Shown here one piece after another: positions 1-9,673 of a DNA stretch of 64,000 nucleotides. The position numbers and the translations under genes are program-made. A model generated the notes under the pieces. That model made no database searches. It saw only the letters and a list, made by a program, of their open reading frames with translations, and was not told the DNA's origin. The stretch spans positions 62,001 to 126,000 of the forward strand of contig JAFGMI010000042.1 in the NCBI GenBank assembly GCA_016927595.1, read 5' to 3'. Origin of the DNA: Melioribacteraceae bacterium. GTDB taxonomy: Bacteria > Bacteroidota > Ignavibacteria > Ignavibacteriales > Melioribacteraceae. How positions within the stretch are numbered: position 1 is the first letter of the stretch; each line of letters opens with the position of its first letter.

Positions 1-35
1 AAAGTGTAATTGCATATTGTTAAAATATTTCTCAT
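1..35 (-). CDS. ABC transporter permease, N-terminal fragment (gene leaves the window)
   Basis: Only the first 11 codons are present. An ATG at 35-33 overlaps the TGA stop of the upstream ATPase gene (34-32) in an ATGA arrangement, and the reading frame stays open to the left edge, giving MRNILTICNYT. The start is seen directly. The identity is inferred: ABC-2 permeases that follow such an ATPase often begin with a short MRN-type amphipathic stretch before the first membrane helix. It would be the membrane partner of the ATPase at 32-967. Confidence 0.55.
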   Translation of the reverse strand, partial: MRNILTICNYT

Positions 36-967
36 GAGGCATTCTTCTCTTTATCATTTATCAGGTTGATAAACATTTCCTCGAGCGAATGTTTCTTCGG
101 TACTATCGACTGGAAGTAATATCCGTTCTGGCGCAGTTCGTCTATAATGCGGTTCAGTTCTTCGTTGGTTGCAACTTTTATCGTATACTTGTTCCCATGC
201 CTTTCGATTATCCCTGTTTCATTAATTGCATTTATACTTTCCATGACCAATGCTTTATCGAGTGTTATTTCGTATATCTCTTTTGTGGTGGTTAATTCCT
301 GAACGCTCCCTCTCTGCACGAGATTTCCCTTATGCAGTATTGCAACTTCATCAGATATAAGTTCTACTTCCGAAAGAAGATGACTGTTCAGAAATATCGT
401 CTTACCTTCATTTTTCAGGTTTACCAGTACATCCCTTATCTCTTTCCTGCCGATAGGATCAACACCGTCTGTGGGCTCGTCGAGGAATATCACATCGGGA
501 TCATTAATCATGGACAGCGCGAGACCAAGGCGTTGCATCATGCCCTTCGAATACTTTTTAATTTTTACCCTTTTCCATTTTTCCATCTTTACCAGATGAA
601 GCAGAAAATTAATCCTGCTGTTTAAATCAGATGGATAATAGCCGCTCAATTTTGAAAAATATATCAGTATCTGTTCCGCATTTAAATATCCGGGATACCG
701 GTGATTTTCCGGCAGGTAGCCTATCCTCGCTTTAATAGTATAATTTTGGATGGGCTTTCCCAACATTTCAGCTGTACCGGACGTTGGGTGCGTGATTCCC
801 AGTAATATTTTAATGAAGGTAGTTTTACCCGCACCATTGGGACCCAGCAGCCCGAATATTTTACCCTCCTCAACCTGCAAACTGAAATTATTAAGAGCCA
901 GAACATCAGCTGTTCTTTTCCGGGCTTTGTAAACCTTGGTGAGATTATTTACATTAATTACATGCAT
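32..967 (-). CDS. ABC-2 type transporter ATP-binding protein
   Basis: Nucleotide-binding subunit that would power an ABC-2 exporter at the inner membrane. Visible motifs are Walker A GPNGAGKT (residues 42-49), a signature written YSKGMMQRL rather than the usual LSGGQ (around 140), and Walker B followed by the D-loop, IFLDEPTDGVDP (around 162-173). The SKG variant is common in the CcmA/bacitracin-resistance-like branch. After about residue 230 there is the C-terminal extension usual for this branch. At 311 residues the length is normal. It lies 3 bp after the permease at 971-2278 and overlaps the next permease by 4 bp, so it is the third gene of at least four. The substrate cannot be told from sequence. 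Confidence 0.93.
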   Translation of the reverse strand: MHVINVNNLTKVYKARKRTADVLALNNFSLQVEEGKIFGLLGPNGAGKTTFIKILLGITHPTSGTAEMLGKPIQNYTIKARIGYLPENHRYPGYLNAEQILIYFSKLSGYYPSDLNSRINFLLHLVKMEKWKRVKIKKYSKGMMQRLGLALSMINDPDVIFLDEPTDGVDPIGRKEIRDVLVNLKNEGKTIFLNSHLLSEVELISDEVAILHKGNLVQRGSVQELTTTKEIYEITLDKALVMESINAINETGIIERHGNKYTIKVATNEELNRIIDELRQNGYYFQSIVPKKHSLEEMFINLINDKEKNAS

Positions 968-970
968 CGG

Positions 971-2278
971 TTAAAAGATTTTTCCCTTTTTGAATAATAA
1001 TATCGCATAATAGTTCACAACCACAGCGATAGTTGTTAGTATCCCAAGATGGAGGGCAATGCTTGCAATATCTCCGTCTCGCCAAAGAACCTGCAGAAAT
1101 GCTTCAATTGACCAGTAGGTCAGAGTAAACTTTGAAATAACCTGCATCCAGTCGGGTAAAAATGAAACTGGAAACCACGAACCTCCGATTGCGGACATCA
1201 CCATAATAATCAATGTTGCAATGCCATTTGCCTGCTGCAGACTGCTAGTGGTTGCAGTAATTATCATAGCAAAAGAAACTGCTGCGGCTGCAGATACAAG
1301 TATTACAATCATCAAATTCAGGAAGTTTGAAAAGATATCCACATCAAACAATACCCATGCGAAGAGAAAAAGCACTGAAAGTTGCAGCATACCGACAAAA
1401 ATAGAGAAAATGTATTTGCTCCATATAATTTCCGATCTTTTAACCGGCATGCATAAAAGACGCTTAAGTGATCCTTCCTGTTTTTCCTCAAACAATGATG
1501 TAGCTGCGCCTGTTAAAGAAAAGAGCAGAAACATCATCGCCCAACCTCCCACTATTCTGGTTACACCCGGATTTTTAACTTCCTGACCGACAAGTTGGAT
1601 ATTTTCTATCTTGATAAGATCATTAATAAAATTATTCTCCCCACTGCTGCCGAAGTTGAATACCGATACCGAGTCGCTTTGATTCAGGATAAGATCTTTC
1701 TCAACTTTGAAAGTCTCTGAGATTATATCGGCAAGTTCGTTCTGAAACTCCTTGTTCTTTTCAATTCCGATTTGATCATTTATCTGATTGTTCATTATTT
1801 GAGGAAATAATTCCGGAATTGATCCCATAATAACCTGCTGCAAACTCCCCTGGATTATACTGGACTCAATCTCGTTCTTCGGGTCGTAATAAATTTGCAC
1901 TTTGATCGATGTGGAAGTATCCGACATAAAATCCGAAGGTATAACCAGAGCGGTCGAGATTTTACCTTCTTTAATATGTCTCTTTGCAGTTTCAGTGTCG
2001 TAAGCTAAAACTGTATCTCTTCCATCATCCCAGTACTCTCTTACCAGCCTCAATGAACCGGAACTGTCAAGTTTCTCTTCAACTTTTGCAGCGATCGAAT
2101 AATTGCTTTCATTAACGAAAATCACCGGAAGTTTACCCCTTGAATTTCCGCTGCCCCCGAAGATGTTTCCAAAAATTACTATAAGAACAGCAGGTACTGC
2201 AAAAGTCAGAAGAACGGCAGTTTTGTCTTTAATAAATCTTATAAAATCTTTCTTTAACAGATTAATTATATTATTCAA
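971..2278 (-). CDS. ABC-2 type transporter permease
   Basis: Integral membrane subunit of an ABC-2 exporter. It has one N-terminal membrane helix (about residues 20-40), a large extracytoplasmic domain of about 190 residues rich in polar residues, and a block of five hydrophobic segments in the C-terminal half (about 245-430). This is the ABC2_membrane_3/YhgE-DrrB-like layout. The stretch EEKQEGSLKRLLCMPV (around residues 263-278) is the typical cytoplasmic coupling motif of this family. Its ATG overlaps the end of the ATPase at 2275-3195 by 4 bp, so these two are probably the true pair. The substrate is unknown; drug, lipid or polysaccharide export are all possible. Confidence 0.9.
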   Translation of the reverse strand: MNNIINLLKKDFIRFIKDKTAVLLTFAVPAVLIVIFGNIFGGSGNSRGKLPVIFVNESNYSIAAKVEEKLDSSGSLRLVREYWDDGRDTVLAYDTETAKRHIKEGKISTALVIPSDFMSDTSTSIKVQIYYDPKNEIESSIIQGSLQQVIMGSIPELFPQIMNNQINDQIGIEKNKEFQNELADIISETFKVEKDLILNQSDSVSVFNFGSSGENNFINDLIKIENIQLVGQEVKNPGVTRIVGGWAMMFLLFSLTGAATSLFEEKQEGSLKRLLCMPVKRSEIIWSKYIFSIFVGMLQLSVLFLFAWVLFDVDIFSNFLNLMIVILVSAAAAVSFAMIITATTSSLQQANGIATLIIMVMSAIGGSWFPVSFLPDWMQVISKFTLTYWSIEAFLQVLWRDGDIASIALHLGILTTIAVVVNYYAILLFKKGKIF

Positions 2279-3195
2279 TCTCTCAGACTCCTGCCTGTTA
2301 AATGAAGAAACACATCTTCGAGTGAAGCCCTGCTAAGCTGGATATACTCTGATGCGATTTCAAGTGATTCCAATGCTTCGAATAAAGTTGAATTTTTTGT
2401 GAATCTGCTGTCCGGCAGTAACTCGAACTGCAATTCTCTTTCAAACATAGATCCGAGCTTGCTTATTTCTTCTAACTTCTCTTGCAGACCCGGATGTTTT
2501 TTAATCTTTACTGATTCTTTTTTATCAAGCAGATTAATTAAGTCAGGCAGAGTACCTATACTTATAATTTTACCGTAATCTATTATCGCCATTCTGGAGC
2601 AGAGCCGTTCCGCTTCTTCCATATAATGAGTTGTATAAATTATCGTTATGCCAGTATCATTAAGGTGCTGAAGCATATCGAATATCGCGTTTCTTGACTG
2701 TGGATCGACACCGACAGTAGGTTCATCGCAGAGCAGTAGTATAGGATCATGAAGAATACTTGCAGCAATGTTTAACCGCCGTTTCATTCCACCCGAAAAA
2801 TTTTTCACTGTATCGTTTTTCCTTTCCTTGAGCTGAACTAATTCAAGCGCTCTCTCTATATTTTTTGTCAGTTCATTTTTACTTAATCCGAAAAATGACC
2901 CGAAAATTTTCAGGTTCTGATAAGCCGACAATTCCTGATATAAAGAAATTTCCTGCGGTACATACCCAATTTTTCTTCTGACTCCGAGTTTATTCTGCGA
3001 CAGAACATTGTTTTCGAATAAAACTTTACCTGTATCTGGTGAAAGATAACCTACTATTATATTCATCAGTGTAGTTTTGCCGGCACCGTTTGGTCCAAGC
3101 AACCCGAAGAAATCACCCTTATCGATTGAAACGGATATATCGTTTAATGCGGTTATACCGTTAAATCGCTTAACAATATGCTCAAATTTTATCAT
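2275..3195 (-). CDS. ABC transporter ATP-binding protein (DrrA-like)
   Basis: First gene of the leftmost operon and ATPase of the ABC-2 exporter. Walker A GPNGAGKTT lies at residues 34-42, the Q-loop region reads GYVPQEISLYQ, the signature is FSGGMKRRLNIA (around 135), and Walker B is LLLCDEPTVGVDP. GVDP in place of GLDP and the trailing C-terminal domain (about 220-306) are typical of the DrrA/daunorubicin-resistance branch. It starts 89 bp from the divergent recQ gene, so the A+T-rich gap 3196-3284 should carry both promoters. Four-base overlap with the permease indicates translational coupling. Confidence 0.93.
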   Translation of the reverse strand: MIKFEHIVKRFNGITALNDISVSIDKGDFFGLLGPNGAGKTTLMNIIVGYLSPDTGKVLFENNVLSQNKLGVRRKIGYVPQEISLYQELSAYQNLKIFGSFFGLSKNELTKNIERALELVQLKERKNDTVKNFSGGMKRRLNIAASILHDPILLLCDEPTVGVDPQSRNAIFDMLQHLNDTGITIIYTTHYMEEAERLCSRMAIIDYGKIISIGTLPDLINLLDKKESVKIKKHPGLQEKLEEISKLGSMFERELQFELLPDSRFTKNSTLFEALESLEIASEYIQLSRASLEDVFLHLTGRSLRD

Positions 3196-3284
3196 CTAAT
3201 TGAGTAATTTAATAATGCCGTAAATTAAACAGTCAAAATAAGTCTTTAATTTTAAATTAAAAACGATTAGCTATAATTTAGTAC

Positions 3285-5879
3285 ATGACCAAAACCGATA
3301 TATTAAATAATTTCTTCGGATACGAAAAGTTCAGAGATCCTCAGGAAGAAATTATCGACAGCATTTTAGACGCACATCATGTGCTTGCTGTTCTGCCAAC
3401 AGGAGCGGGTAAATCAATTTGTTACCAGATTCCGGCTATCATGGGCTCAAATATATCAGTTGTTATCTCTCCTCTAATATCATTGATGAAAGATCAGGTA
3501 GATTCATTAAACAAGAAACAATACGTCGCTGCATTCATAAACAGTTCGCTTGATTACAGACAAACGGAAAGTGTATTTAATGATCTGAACAGCAAGCAAA
3601 TAAAACTGCTTTATGTTTCACCGGAAAGACTTCAGAACCGGGAATTTATAAATAGAATAAAAAATTACCGAATAGATTACCTGTTTGTGGATGAGGCGCA
3701 CTGTATAAGCGAATGGGGGCACAACTTTCGTCCAAGCTACAGAGATATTTCTACATTCGCCGAAGCTGTTTCTCCAAAATGTATCGCGGCATTTACAGCA
3801 ACTGCCAGCCCCGAAGTCAGAAACGATATTGTTAAACAGCTTGGTCTGAAAAATACGAGAATTATAGTAAAGGGATTTGAAAGGGAAAATATATCACTGC
3901 GCGTAATTAAATCCGATAACAAGAAGGAAATGATTCCGGAATTATTAACGAAAAATAAAACACCTGCAATAATATATGCAGCGACAAGGAAATACTGTGA
4001 AGAAGTTGCAGATTACCTCAATTTCAAGAAGATTAACACTGCGGTATATCATGCCGGGCTGACACCGGAACTGAGAAGAATTATCCAGGATGATTTTCTT
4101 AACAACAGAGTTGATGTAATTGCCGCAACAAATGCTTTCGGTATGGGAATCGATAAACCCAATATTAGAACGGTGATACACTTTAATATTCCCGCATCAA
4201 TAGAAAATTACTACCAGGAATTCGGGCGAGGCGGAAGAGACGGCGGTGAATCTGAAGCTGTTCTGTTTTTTTCATACGAAGACAAATCGCTTCAGCAATA
4301 TCTTATAGAAAGCAGCTATCCCAATCAATCCGATGTCTACTCGTTTTATAATGCAGTGTGTGATTTTGCCAAGATTGCATTGGGATCAGCATTAAACGGT
4401 GAGATTGTGCTTGACAGAAATTTTCTTGACTTTATAAAAACACAGAACATCTCACCGGCAAAGTCGCAACATTGTATAAACCTGCTCATTAATTCGGGAT
4501 ATTTCAAACGAAAGATTTCACCGGAAAATATGAGCGGACTGAGAATATCTGTGTCGAGCGATTATTTAAAAAATTTCTTAAGAAGAGAAAACAACAAGTT
4601 TATAAAGGATTTTCTGGTATTGCTATTAAAGGATTTCGGATTCGAAATTTTCTCAAAACCCGCTAATATCAATGAGAAAAAATTAAGTAATAAACTTGAA
4701 ATTGAGATCTCACAATTAGTCGGTATGATAAGCTGGCTTTCAAATGCAGGAATTGTCGAGTACAATGTCCCTTCAGGTTTTGAAAAATTAATTTTTACGG
4801 GGACAAGGGTAAAAGCTGAACACCTTCAGATAGACTATCATCATATTGCTAAACTGAAATTGAACGCAATGAATAAATTAAAGTCAGTTATTGACTATAC
4901 GCAAACAAAAGAATGCAGGTTCAATTTTATTATGCAATATTTCGGCGAAGAGAATAATGGGTACAAATGCAACAAGTGTGATAACTGTACCGGCGTATCA
5001 GAAATCGGGAATGAGTTAAGCGAATATATTGGAGAAGTGATAATCGATGCGCTGAACGAATCGAAATTTCCTTTACGTAAAAAGGATCTGGTTAAATTAT
5101 TAACCGGGAAATCCTCTCAACAAGGATTAAGACGCCTGAATAATTTTAACAGATTAAAGCATTATTCGGAGAAAGAAATTACGCATTCGATTAACGATTT
5201 AGCCGGCAAAGGTCTGCTTGAAGAGTTTAACAATACAATTGTAATAAGCGAAAAGGCAAAATATAAAATTGCAGATGCCCTCCCCTCGCAATCAGATGAT
5301 AACGGTTCATTAAACTCCTATATTCTGCTGCTTGGAAGTTTAAAGCAAATCAGGAAAGATGCATCAAAAAAATTTAACCAGATTGAGGAGATAATCTGTT
5401 CGGATAAAACCTTGCATGAAATTGCCAGGACATTGCCCGACACACCGACCAAACTTATGAGCATTAAAGATTTTACCCAGCGCCATTATAATAAAATCGG
5501 TGAAGATCTTATTGAGATGATTAAGGATTTTAAGCGGAATTCAGATACAAGGGTAACGGAGCCATCAGCTGATTCTCAGAAAATTAACATTGAAAAACTT
5601 GTCAAGAACGGTTATTCACTGAAAGATATCGCTGCCCTCACCAAACTTCCTGAAGCGGTAATATCAATGCATATTGAAACTCTTATTGAAATGAACACCG
5701 GACTGGATATAGGTTCTTTAATATCCGGGGAAGAGATCAAACAGATACAGGAGATCATTAACATGGGGTTTGATGAATTGAAGCTAATTAAATCGAAGCT
5801 TCCTTCCAGGATAAGCTATGGAAAAATAAGAGTGGTATTTGCAAAGCATAAAGCAGCTAATCGTTCAAAGATGTCCTAA
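3285..5879 (+). CDS. recQ: RecQ-family ATP-dependent DNA helicase with extended C-terminus
   Basis: 3'-5' DNA helicase of the RecQ family, acting in recombination and replication-fork repair. Motif I PTGAGKS is at residues 38-44, the DEAH box with the RecQ-specific aromatic loop CISEWGHNFRPSY follows near 137, and motif VI reads EFGRGGRDGG. A zinc-binding RQC region with CNKCDNC follows after about residue 540. The protein is 864 residues, longer than standard bacterial RecQ (about 600-730). The extra C-terminal 200 residues include a helix-turn-helix-like segment around NGYSLKDIAALTKLPEAVI, as in RecQ proteins with an HTH_40 domain. The end overlaps the convergent lipoprotein gene by 23 bp. 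Confidence 0.93.
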   Translation: MTKTDILNNFFGYEKFRDPQEEIIDSILDAHHVLAVLPTGAGKSICYQIPAIMGSNISVVISPLISLMKDQVDSLNKKQYVAAFINSSLDYRQTESVFNDLNSKQIKLLYVSPERLQNREFINRIKNYRIDYLFVDEAHCISEWGHNFRPSYRDISTFAEAVSPKCIAAFTATASPEVRNDIVKQLGLKNTRIIVKGFERENISLRVIKSDNKKEMIPELLTKNKTPAIIYAATRKYCEEVADYLNFKKINTAVYHAGLTPELRRIIQDDFLNNRVDVIAATNAFGMGIDKPNIRTVIHFNIPASIENYYQEFGRGGRDGGESEAVLFFSYEDKSLQQYLIESSYPNQSDVYSFYNAVCDFAKIALGSALNGEIVLDRNFLDFIKTQNISPAKSQHCINLLINSGYFKRKISPENMSGLRISVSSDYLKNFLRRENNKFIKDFLVLLLKDFGFEIFSKPANINEKKLSNKLEIEISQLVGMISWLSNAGIVEYNVPSGFEKLIFTGTRVKAEHLQIDYHHIAKLKLNAMNKLKSVIDYTQTKECRFNFIMQYFGEENNGYKCNKCDNCTGVSEIGNELSEYIGEVIIDALNESKFPLRKKDLVKLLTGKSSQQGLRRLNNFNRLKHYSEKEITHSINDLAGKGLLEEFNNTIVISEKAKYKIADALPSQSDDNGSLNSYILLLGSLKQIRKDASKKFNQIEEIICSDKTLHEIARTLPDTPTKLMSIKDFTQRHYNKIGEDLIEMIKDFKRNSDTRVTEPSADSQKINIEKLVKNGYSLKDIAALTKLPEAVISMHIETLIEMNTGLDIGSLISGEEIKQIQEIINMGFDELKLIKSKLPSRISYGKIRVVFAKHKAANRSKMS

Positions 5880-6165
5880 GAGTATCAAGGTACTGTTCCG
5901 ACAGATCGAAGAACTCTTTCCATTCGTCCTGATCTACTTCATATTTTTCTAATGTCAATTTATATGCAAGGCTGTCGGTGCCGTACTTATCAAATACTTT
6001 TTCTTTATAAATCTGAATTGAGTCCTTCTGGGAATAAAATTTTTCTTTTATTACGAGCAGATCAACATATATTCGAGCTGCTGTTTCTTTATTCAGCAAC
6101 GGCTGTTCGTTACAGGCTGATGTAATAATGAGTGCGGCAACCGAAATTGCGTAAAATCGTGTCAC
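5857..6165 (-). CDS. Small putative lipoprotein, DUF4296-like
   Basis: Protein of 102 residues with an N-terminal hydrophobic segment ending in TSAC at residue 18, which looks like a lipoprotein processing site although the -3 position is Thr. The rest is charged and helical and resembles the DUF4296 family of Bacteroidota lipoproteins in length and in its DLLVIKEKFY and VFDKYGTDSLAY segments. The start is GTG at 6165-6163, overlapping the TAG stop of the rhomboid gene by one base, so the two are coupled. The 3' end overlaps the 3' end of recQ. The function is unknown. Confidence 0.7.
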   Translation of the reverse strand: MTRFYAISVAALIITSACNEQPLLNKETAARIYVDLLVIKEKFYSQKDSIQIYKEKVFDKYGTDSLAYKLTLEKYEVDQDEWKEFFDLSEQYLDTLRTSLND

Positions 6166-7097
6166 TATTTTTTCTTGCTTGCTTCGAATAATATTCGTTT
6201 TTCCTTTTCGGTTAAATTCTGATAACCGCTCCGGCTAATCTTGTCGAGTATACCGTCAATTACTTCCTGGGAAATCTCGTCGGTCTCATTCATGGAATTT
6301 ATTTCATAAAAATCGGCATCTTCAACAGATGAATTTTTCGATGCGAACGGTTTCCTGAACTTTTTGTCGAAGGTATTACTCTTTGATTTACTGAATGAAT
6401 TCACATCGCGTTTAACTTTATTGAACCAACGATCGAAATTAAAATTATACTGCCTGTCAAGAATAATAAAAACAGCAGCTGTGAACGCGCCACCCAAATG
6501 AACAAGATGAGCTACAAAACTCATTTCACCGACCGACATGAACTCAATCAATACTATACCTGCGATAAGGTACTTCGCTTTAATCGGGAGAAGAAAATAG
6601 AGGAAAATATATCTATCCGGGAAAAACATAGCAAACGCTACCATAACTCCGTATACAGCACCCGAGGCTCCGATAGTAGGGGCTGCGCCAAGGGACAGTA
6701 GTGGTCCTACAATAATCTGGAATAAACCTCCAACCACGCCGCATAAAAGGTAAAATACTAAAAACTTTGTAGATCCCCAGTAATTTTCTATTTCCATTCC
6801 GAACATCCACAGCATCAGCATGTTAAAGAAAATATGTCCGAAGTCGCCATGGAGGAATTGATAGGTAAGTAACTGCCATGGAAGGAATGAAGCACCGCTG
6901 AAATCAATAGGTATCAAACCGAAATATACTGTAATCCAGTCAGCAAGGAGCATTCTTCCAATTACGATAGTCTGTCCCAGGACCTGGAGAAAAAATACAA
7001 TACCATTAATAATTAAAAGATTTTTAATTACAGGCGGAAATAAGCTGAAGCCACCAAATCCCGAAGGTCTGTAATAATCTCTGTCATTTAATCCCAT
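6165..7097 (-). CDS. Rhomboid-family intramembrane serine protease
   Basis: Membrane protease that cleaves transmembrane substrates within the bilayer. The catalytic serine motif GASGAVYG is visible near residue 143, and the partner histidine is in HLVHLGGA near 197. Rhomboid HGDFGHIFFNM (around 84) supplies the conserved HxxxN-type element. Six hydrophobic segments span about residues 20-215, followed by a soluble, charged tail of about 90 residues, as in many FCB-group rhomboids. It is followed directly by the lipoprotein at 5857-6165. Substrates are unknown. The gene stands upstream of neither a known partner nor a signal-peptidase cluster. Confidence 0.92.
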   Translation of the reverse strand: MGLNDRDYYRPSGFGGFSLFPPVIKNLLIINGIVFFLQVLGQTIVIGRMLLADWITVYFGLIPIDFSGASFLPWQLLTYQFLHGDFGHIFFNMLMLWMFGMEIENYWGSTKFLVFYLLCGVVGGLFQIIVGPLLSLGAAPTIGASGAVYGVMVAFAMFFPDRYIFLYFLLPIKAKYLIAGIVLIEFMSVGEMSFVAHLVHLGGAFTAAVFIILDRQYNFNFDRWFNKVKRDVNSFSKSKSNTFDKKFRKPFASKNSSVEDADFYEINSMNETDEISQEVIDGILDKISRSGYQNLTEKEKRILFEASKKK

Positions 7098-7147
7098 ATA
7101 AGTCCTGATAAAATTACTGTCAAATAAAGTTAATTCTTTTTGCTTTA

Positions 7148-7185
7148 AATAAAAAGAAGCAATCTGAACGAGTCAGACTGCTTCT
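7148..7185 (-). terminator. Intrinsic terminator of the gap-pgk operon
   Basis: Arms at 7155-7167 and 7173-7185 pair over 13 positions with one A/C mismatch around a 5-base loop. Read on the minus strand the stem is followed by a T-run (complement of 7150-7155). It lies 25 bp past the pgk stop, in the expected place. Confidence 0.8.
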
Positions 7186-7209
7186 ATTAATAAAAATATC
7201 TTGCACCTA

Positions 7210-8406
7210 TTATGCTTCGGACAGTGCCGCAACACCTGGTAAAATTTTGCCTTCCAAAAATTCTAGTGAAGCTCCTCCACCGGTGGAAACATGCGAGACT
7301 TTATCTTCAAGTCCTGCTTTTTTGATTGCGGCTGCTGAATCTCCACCGCCGATAACGGTTACTGCCCCCTTTTCTGTAGCCTCGGCAAGTGCCGATGATA
7401 TAGCAAATGTACCCTCAGCAAAATTATCAAATTCAAAAACCCCCATAGGACCATTCCATACAATTGTACTGCTGTTGAGGATTTCCTTTTTAAATAGTGC
7501 AATGGTTTTGGGTCCGATGTCAAGTCCCTGCTGATCTGCAGGTATTGAATCGATATCAACAATAGTCTGAGGAGAATCATTATCGAAATCAGGCGCAGCT
7601 ACAACATCAACGGGCATCAGAACTCTGGTAACAGAATTTTCAAATTTGTTAAGAAGTTCTTTAGCCAATTCTACTTTGTCCTCTTCCAGAAGGGACTTAC
7701 CAATTTCTTTACCTTGAGCTTTGTAGAATGTATACGCCATTCCACCGCCTATTATCAGAGTATCGACCTTATCAAGCAGATTCTGAATAACATCAATCTT
7801 ACCTGAAATTTTTGCGCCTCCTAAAATTGCGGTAAATGGTCTTTTAGGATTTGCGATAGCCGAACCAAGGTATTCGAGTTCTTTTTGCATCAGGTATCCT
7901 GCTGCCGAGACGGAAATAAATTTTGTTACTCCCTCTGTAGATGAATGTGCTCTGTGAGCGCTGCCGAATGCATCGTTTATATAAACATCACCCAGTTCCG
8001 CAAGCTGACGTGAAAAATCCTCGTTGTTTTTTGTTTCTTCGGCATGATATCTCACATTTTCAAGAAGCAAAACATCGCCGTTATTCATCTGATCAACAAT
8101 TTGTTTAATCTTTTCACCTACACAATCGTCGGCAAATAATACATTCTTCCCCAATATTTCACCCAATCGTTTCGCAACAGGAGCTAAACTATATTCAGGT
8201 TTCCTTTCCCCTTTTGGTCTGCCAAGATGACTCATCAGAATTGCCTTACCACCGTCAGCAATAATCTTATTTATTGTCGGAACAGCTGCGACAATTCTTC
8301 TGTCATCTGTAATTGACTGATTTGAGTCTAGCGGTACGTTAAAATCGACGCGCACAAGCACACGCTTGCCCGTTAGTTCAACCTGATCGATTGACAGTTT
8401 ATTCAT
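7210..8406 (-). CDS. pgk: Phosphoglycerate kinase
   Basis: Glycolytic enzyme converting 1,3-bisphosphoglycerate and ADP to 3-phosphoglycerate and ATP in the cytoplasm. The substrate-binding motif RVDFNVPLD is near residue 20, SHLGRPKG near 59, and the C-terminal nucleotide site GGGDSAAA and STGGGASLEFLEG near 355-390. At 398 residues it is a full-length single-domain-pair PGK with no fusion to triosephosphate isomerase. It follows gap by 66 bp in the same direction, separated by a hairpin, and has an AAGGA ribosome site upstream of the ATG. Confidence 0.98.
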   Translation of the reverse strand: MNKLSIDQVELTGKRVLVRVDFNVPLDSNQSITDDRRIVAAVPTINKIIADGGKAILMSHLGRPKGERKPEYSLAPVAKRLGEILGKNVLFADDCVGEKIKQIVDQMNNGDVLLLENVRYHAEETKNNEDFSRQLAELGDVYINDAFGSAHRAHSSTEGVTKFISVSAAGYLMQKELEYLGSAIANPKRPFTAILGGAKISGKIDVIQNLLDKVDTLIIGGGMAYTFYKAQGKEIGKSLLEEDKVELAKELLNKFENSVTRVLMPVDVVAAPDFDNDSPQTIVDIDSIPADQQGLDIGPKTIALFKKEILNSSTIVWNGPMGVFEFDNFAEGTFAISSALAEATEKGAVTVIGGGDSAAAIKKAGLEDKVSHVSTGGGASLEFLEGKILPGVAALSEA

Positions 8407-8442
8407 TTTTTCAATTCCTTCTGATGATAATTTACTAAAGTA

Positions 8443-8462
8443 AAAGCGGCAAATGCCGCTTT
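8443..8462 (-). promoter_or_regulatory. Intercistronic hairpin between gap and pgk
   Basis: Perfect 8-bp inverted repeat, AAAGCGGC and GCCGCTTT, around a 4-base loop, 10 bp after the gap stop codon. The T-run that follows on the minus strand is short and interrupted, so it could be a partial terminator or a 3'-end stabilising structure that sets the gap:pgk ratio. The structure is seen directly; the role is inferred. Confidence 0.6.
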
Positions 8463-8472
8463 AATGTTTTAA

Positions 8473-9471
<999 letters not shown>

Positions 9472-9478
9472 TTATATT

Positions 9479-9487
9479 ACCTCCTTT
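9479..9487 (-). promoter_or_regulatory. Strong Shine-Dalgarno site of gap
   Basis: AAAGGAGGT on the minus strand, 7 bases before the gap ATG. It shows that this organism uses canonical Shine-Dalgarno pairing at least for strongly expressed genes. Confidence 0.8.
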
Positions 9488-9635
9488 AGTGAATTTCATA
9501 AATTTTAACTCAAAATATACCCATATATCCCTGTTTTTTCAATTTAAATAAATATTAAAAATAAAGTCTTCCACCCAAATTTAATTCCACATCTGAATAT
9601 ATATTCTTGCAAAATGTATAATTTTTTAGTATAAA

Positions 9636-9651
9636 TGTGATAATAATCACA
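9636..9651. promoter_or_regulatory. Crp/Fnr-type operator upstream of the regulator gene
   Basis: Perfect 16-bp dyad TGTGAT-AATA-ATCACA, which also fits the enterobacterial CRP core TGTGA-N6-TCACA. It ends 22 bp before the ATG of the Crp/Fnr-family gene at 9674, between it and divergent gap. Position and symmetry suggest autoregulation, probably by blocking the promoter. The sequence is observed; the binding protein is inferred. Confidence 0.7.
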
Positions 9652-9673
9652 GGAATTCGTAATTGGAGGTCTC

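Noticed and set aside
1..5879. Defence island around recQ and ABC genes
   Set aside because: RecQ is a normal housekeeping helicase and the ABC genes form a standard exporter; no toxin, nuclease or restriction genes nearby.
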